NCBI GenBank assembly: GCA_947259425.1
Contig: CAMYMO010000356.1
Location: 1-9,458, forward strand
DNA: 9,458 nucleotides
Reading direction: 5' to 3'
Source of the DNA: an uncultured Ectothiorhodospiraceae bacterium
GTDB lineage: Bacteria > Pseudomonadota > Gammaproteobacteria > UBA6429 > Thiohalophilaceae
Shown here: one piece after another, positions 7,027 to 9,458 of the stretch
Position numbering within the stretch: the first letter of the stretch is position 1
How the letters are laid out: each line of letters begins with the position of its first letter
Notes under the pieces: model-generated
What the model was told of the DNA's origin: nothing
What the model saw: the letters and a program-made list of their open reading frames with translations, nothing else
Database searches by the model: none
Made by a program: the position numbers and the translations under genes

Positions 7027-7368
7027 ATGAAAATACCCGGATTTACCGCAGAAGGATCATTCTATAAATCTCAATCCAGCTATCTGACAACTGTGACACA
7101 CAGGAAAAATCATCGCGGTTCAGTCACACCTGCTTACGCTGTTCTACCACCGATATATGCTGAACCTGGTAAACGTGAAGATTGTGTGTGCTGGCAAGTA
7201 TTATGTTCAAATGGTCAATATAAGAACTGCTATCATTGTCTCTGCAATGAATGTGACGGTGATACCTGCAGTGATCCTACGATTTTCAGAAAGGTTGGAC
7301 CCGACTGTGACAAACCATGCCCTAGCGCTAAAGAAACGATAGATAAAATCTTTGGAGGCATGCGCTAA
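7027..7368 (+). CDS. IPG[FY]TAE-leader cysteine-rich peptide (10 Cys)
   Basis: This 113-residue product begins MKIPGFTAEGSFYKS, the family leader motif. A Pro-containing linker (about 32-50) leads to a C-terminal region with ten cysteines (53, 55, 60, 68, 71, 73, 76, 81, 94, 98), the densest in the window. It includes HCLCNEC. The end (residues 99-113) is cysteine-free. GGAGG lies 8 nt before the ATG. It is transcribed away from the protease operon, with a 435-nt gap to it, so it must have its own promoter. No signal peptide is seen. The core could fold through disulfides or bind metal ions, and the sequence does not decide between these. The frame stays open after the TAA stop. Confidence 0.85.
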   Translation: MKIPGFTAEGSFYKSQSSYLTTVTHRKNHRGSVTPAYAVLPPIYAEPGKREDCVCWQVLCSNGQYKNCYHCLCNECDGDTCSDPTIFRKVGPDCDKPCPSAKETIDKIFGGMR

Positions 7369-7569
7369 TCACTGTCAGATTTATCGAAGATAACTAATGA
7401 ACTGAACCAAATGCTCCCACGACGAGCAGGTTACTCTTCAAACCAAAATAATAAAACTATTAAAATAATTAATATTTTATTTGTCTTGATTTTTAAACGT
7501 ATTATTACCTCTGGCGATTATCCAGACACTAACTATAATCTTCTGTCTGCCTTATTCAGGTTAGATCGA

Positions 7570-7863
7570 TTAAGCCTTAAATATCTTGTTTCCTTTCTCA
7601 GGAAAGCTCGAGCGTGCGGGAGTACAGATCCAGGTTTTCATTCCATTACATATAGTATATTGACAGCATTGCGTCTCATCGCACTCCCAAGGTAGAGTTA
7701 CACATACATCTTCCTCATCTGGCTCCTGACCTTGCCATAGAGGGGGGATTAGCCCAAAGGCAGGTAAAACCCCAGAAAAAGCAGGTAATGAATGTGATTT
7801 GACTCTAAATTTTCTGAGTGATTTGTACACTGAGGCTTCAGCAGTATATCCTGGAATATTCAT
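7570..7863 (-). CDS. IPG[FY]TAE-leader cysteine-containing peptide (6 Cys)
   Basis: This 97-residue product starts MNIPGYTAEASVYKSL, closest in its first 14 residues to the peptide at 7027. A basic stretch (LRKFRVKSH, 16-24) and a Pro/hydrophobic linker (27-43) are followed by an acidic patch (EPDEED) and six cysteines (54, 61, 66, 67, 72, 80), including a CC pair. AGGAGG 8 nt before the ATG fixes the start. It converges on the plus-strand peptide gene, their stops being about 200 nt apart. A TATACT on the minus strand (7904-7909) could be a -10 box. It is outside the protease operon, but the leader ties it to the same system. Confidence 0.83.
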   Translation of the reverse strand: MNIPGYTAEASVYKSLRKFRVKSHSLPAFSGVLPAFGLIPPLWQGQEPDEEDVCVTLPWECDETQCCQYTICNGMKTWICTPARSSFPEKGNKIFKA

Positions 7864-8273
7864 GATTATTTCCTCCTGAATTTATTTCCATATTCATAGT
7901 TAGAGTATAGGCAATTTAAACGCCTTTTTTATAAAACCCAATCCACAGGACGAAATCCACCCTTACCCTTAATTTAAAACAATATCCCTGTTTTTTTATC
8001 ATATCCTCCTTAGTGAAATAAATTTGTTTTAGTCTGTACAACATGTCAATAATCGTTGTTTTTAATATTTATTTTTGATTTCGCAACTGGTTGTTTTGCT
8101 TCAGAAGAAAACCGTACACAATTCCAATTTATTTAAGTTAATTTGTAGTTGGGACAATTTTGGGACAGTTGCTACGAAATCTAACGTGTTTTAAGGAAAC
8201 TCAAGGTGCTAGTATGTGATTGGATTTCAGTGACTTAATGAATTCAACGTTGAAATACTTCACTTTCTGATCG
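7864..8273. other. Intergenic region upstream of the minus-strand peptide gene
   Basis: About 410 AT-rich bases hold no clear gene. AAGGAGG on the minus strand (8005-8011) precedes a 28-codon frame (7916-8002, ATG then Ile-Lys-Lys-Gln-Gly-Tyr). Its DNA weakly resembles the peptide leader start and may be another decayed member. A block at 8150-8174 containing GGGACAGTTGCTA matches one before the first 197-bp repeat. Confidence 0.5.
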
Positions 8274-8470
8274 CATTCGGAACGAAGGGGCCGGAGGTTG
8301 ACTCAGGCCTTGGCCCAGGCCAGTTTCTCGAGGTCCAGTCTCACCTTCTCCCTTTAGGTATGCTTTGCATGTCCCGTTTTGCTCCCTGCAAATCGGTTAA
8401 ACCGAAGTACATGGAGGTACAAGTGTCGCGTGAGGGCAGGAGCCCGAAGCGACCTCTCGCCCCGACCAAT
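8274..8470. repeat. 197-bp direct repeat, copy 2 (structured, GC-rich)
   Basis: This is the second copy, in the same orientation and with no difference from 3379-3575 found by eye. The equivalent ribosome-site-led GTG frame starts at 8423 and leaves the repeat with a different tail, stopping at 8500. Only its first 16 codons are shared. About 80 nt downstream, AAACAC/GTGTTT (8563-8582) forms a hairpin followed by T-rich DNA, a weak candidate for a transcript end. No target-site duplication is obvious at either copy. Confidence 0.93.
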
Positions 8471-8643
8471 CATATCCATTTAATTCTTGTGCAGGGTTGA
8501 TATTAATTTTATATCGTATAACGGCCTTTATTCCGTTTTCGAAGCTTTATTTTGATAGTAATAAACACTTTTCTAGGTGTTTAAACAGGCCTTTTAATCA
8601 TTTTTAATGATATATTCAGCCTATTATAGAGAGCCTATCCGCA

Positions 8644-8754
8644 TTAACCGTGTTGCACACGAATCTCATGGATATGCAGATGTGAATGATTCTTTACCAA
8701 TAGTTTGGTGTCGATCACTTTCACAGCACAACCGGTAAACGATAGCGCCAACAT
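8644..8754 (-). CDS. Possible small lipoprotein or lipoprotein fragment
   Basis: A 36-residue frame begins MLALSFTGCAVKVIDTK and ends at 8644. LSFTGC looks like a lipobox. The codons just upstream continue the hydrophobic stretch (N-N-L-S-I-V-L-V-L) up to an in-frame TGA, but no usual start codon lies among them. Either the gene has lost its proper start and is broken, or the true protein is this short one with an unusually short signal. No Shine-Dalgarno sequence is seen. The His-rich tail (NHSHLHIHEI) is notable. This is a tentative call. Confidence 0.3.
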   Translation of the reverse strand: MLALSFTGCAVKVIDTKLLVKNHSHLHIHEIRVQHG

Positions 8755-8962
8755 AAGAACAAGAACGATAGATAAATTGTTTAGATTGCAATCTCAGCTG
8801 GTTCGATTTTTTCTTCTGCAGCGAACACTGGGTTTATAGTTAACTAGATAAATAATAGTTAACCAATGATTTGATGATTTGTATATCGTTATATTTTGCT
8901 TTAATTAATTTTAAAAAATTAATAATTCCTTTTACAGATGGAGCGCTGCTCAAACAGATGTG

Positions 8963-9133
8963 TCATGCAACCAATTCGCTCAATCTTCGTGTAAAGGCCG
9001 CTAAACTCGATTTTGGTAGGAGGACTAATTGTTTACCATGACGTTTACAGTATTGCTTAACCCGATTGGCTGCATCATGGCTGACACAATCCAATGGACA
9101 TAATACAACATCAGGGAACAACCAGGGACACCG
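8963..9133 (-). pseudogene. 5'-truncated DUF2325 gene, disrupted by IS3-type element
   Basis: The last ~56 codons of a minus-strand gene encode PDVVLCPLDCVSHDAANRVKQYCKRHGK and a further tail ending LSELVA. The LCPxDCVSHDA..VKxxCKRHxK pattern matches the C-terminus of DUF2325 proteins, a family of unknown function that is usually longer. Upstream of about 9133 the frame runs into sequence that looks like the left end of the neighbouring insertion sequence. An ATG inside that sequence (9175) keeps the frame open but is not the native start. The gene is therefore probably a non-functional remnant. Confidence 0.7.
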
Positions 9134-9458
9134 TGAAGCTCCCCCAGTTTGACTGATACTCCAAAAAGAGGACAATCGTTCTCAAAGGAGTATGAAATGA
9201 CAACAAGAAAAACATATAGCCGCGAATTTAAGCTTGAGGCGGTGCGCTTATTAGACGAAGGCAACAAAGCGGGAACGGATATAGCACGTGAACTGGGTGT
9301 GAAGAGAACCTTGCTGTATCGTTGGCGAGATCAGCTAAACGCACAAGGCAAAGAGGCGTTTCCCGGCAAGGGCAAGCCACCCAGTGAGGAGAGTCAAGCC
9401 GCTGAGAATGCTAGATTAAAACGAGAATTGGCCAAAGCTCAAGAGGAGAATGAAATTC
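9134..9458 (+). mobile_element. IS3-family insertion sequence, left part (runs off window)
   Basis: The OrfA gene and the disruption of the DUF2325 frame show an IS3-type element entering from the right. The left end is placed at TGAAGCTCCCCCAGTTTGAC (9134) because IS3-family ends commonly start TG with a C-run nearby, and because DUF2325 similarity stops there. The right end is outside the window, so the inverted repeat and target duplication cannot be checked. Confidence 0.65.
9197..9458 (+). CDS. IS3-family transposase OrfA (3' end cut by window)
   Basis: The first 87 codons encode MTTRKTYSREFKLEAVRLL followed by DIARELGVKRTLLYRWRDQL, the typical helix-turn-helix of IS3-family OrfA proteins that bind the element ends. 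From about residue 65 the sequence becomes a heptad-like coiled coil (AENARLKRELAKAQEEN), the usual dimerisation zipper. AAGGAG 6 nt before the ATG gives a clear start. In this family OrfA is normally followed by OrfB through a -1 frameshift, but that region lies beyond the window. Confidence 0.93.
   Translation, partial: MTTRKTYSREFKLEAVRLLDEGNKAGTDIARELGVKRTLLYRWRDQLNAQGKEAFPGKGKPPSEESQAAENARLKRELAKAQEENEI

Larger units (their letters stand above)
3379..8470. other. Candidate peptide-locus island bounded by direct repeats
   Basis: The two identical 197-bp repeats in the same orientation enclose the S8 protease operon and all four intact peptide genes, with no unrelated gene inside. Such an arrangement could let homologous recombination delete the segment to one repeat copy, or could mark how it arrived. 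No integrase gene, attachment site or tRNA gene was seen at either end, so mobility is an inference. Confidence 0.4.

Noticed and set aside
7411..7695. A 94-codon plus-strand frame
   Set aside because: More than a third is antisense to the 7570 peptide gene and no ribosome site precedes it. Only the continuation after the 7027 gene's stop was kept, as a weak observation.
7909..7926. AGGC...GCCT followed by T6 as a rho-independent terminator
   Set aside because: The stem has only about 4 base pairs and no plus-strand gene ends nearby.
9025..9267. An 80-codon minus-strand frame overlapping the transposase start
   Set aside because: It is antisense to OrfA and in a different frame from the DUF2325 remnant; no ribosome site.

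Overview
The window reads as an accessory stretch of a moderately AT-rich proteobacterial chromosome. The chromosomal-type genes (a PAS-GGDEF-EAL signalling protein, a secreted histidine phosphatase, a DUF2325 remnant, an IS3-type element) fit a beta- or gammaproteobacterium. The exact lineage cannot be told from the sequence alone.

Layout. Positions 1-2972 hold two minus-strand genes in tandem: a membrane-anchored HAMP-PAS-GGDEF-EAL protein cut by the left window edge and, upstream of it, a small exported histidine phosphatase. A 197-bp GC-rich, hairpin-rich sequence then occurs twice, at 3379-3575 and 8274-8470. By eye the two copies are identical and lie in the same orientation. Everything between them belongs to one unusual peptide locus. 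The right end holds a possible small lipoprotein fragment, the 3' end of a DUF2325 gene, and an IS3-family element that appears to have replaced its 5' part and runs off the window.

The central locus is the main find. A minus-strand operon starts at 6591 and encodes, in order: a cytosolic subtilisin-like (S8) protease of the PatA/PatG type with its full catalytic set; a 64-aa protein with a CxxC motif; a stand-alone protein resembling the PatG C-terminal domain; and two small cysteine-containing peptides. A third, decayed peptide start follows. Two more peptide genes of the same family lie upstream of the protease: one on the plus strand (7027-7368) and one converging on it (7570-7863). The four intact peptides share an N-terminal M-x-I-P-G-[FY]-T-A-E motif, then a Pro/Gly-containing linker, then different cysteine-rich C-termini. 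This is the logic of a ribosomal peptide (RiPP-like) precursor family with a common leader and variable cores. The two activities that sit on one PatG polypeptide in cyanobactin clusters are here on separate genes. No YcaO cyclodehydratase, lanthionine synthetase, radical SAM enzyme or exporter is visible in the window.

Inference: the protease recognises the IPG[FY]TAE leader and processes the peptides with the PatG-C-like protein and the 64-aa protein as partners. The flanking direct repeats could allow the whole cassette to be gained or lost. Domain calls rest on motif recognition by eye. No database search or folding program was run.
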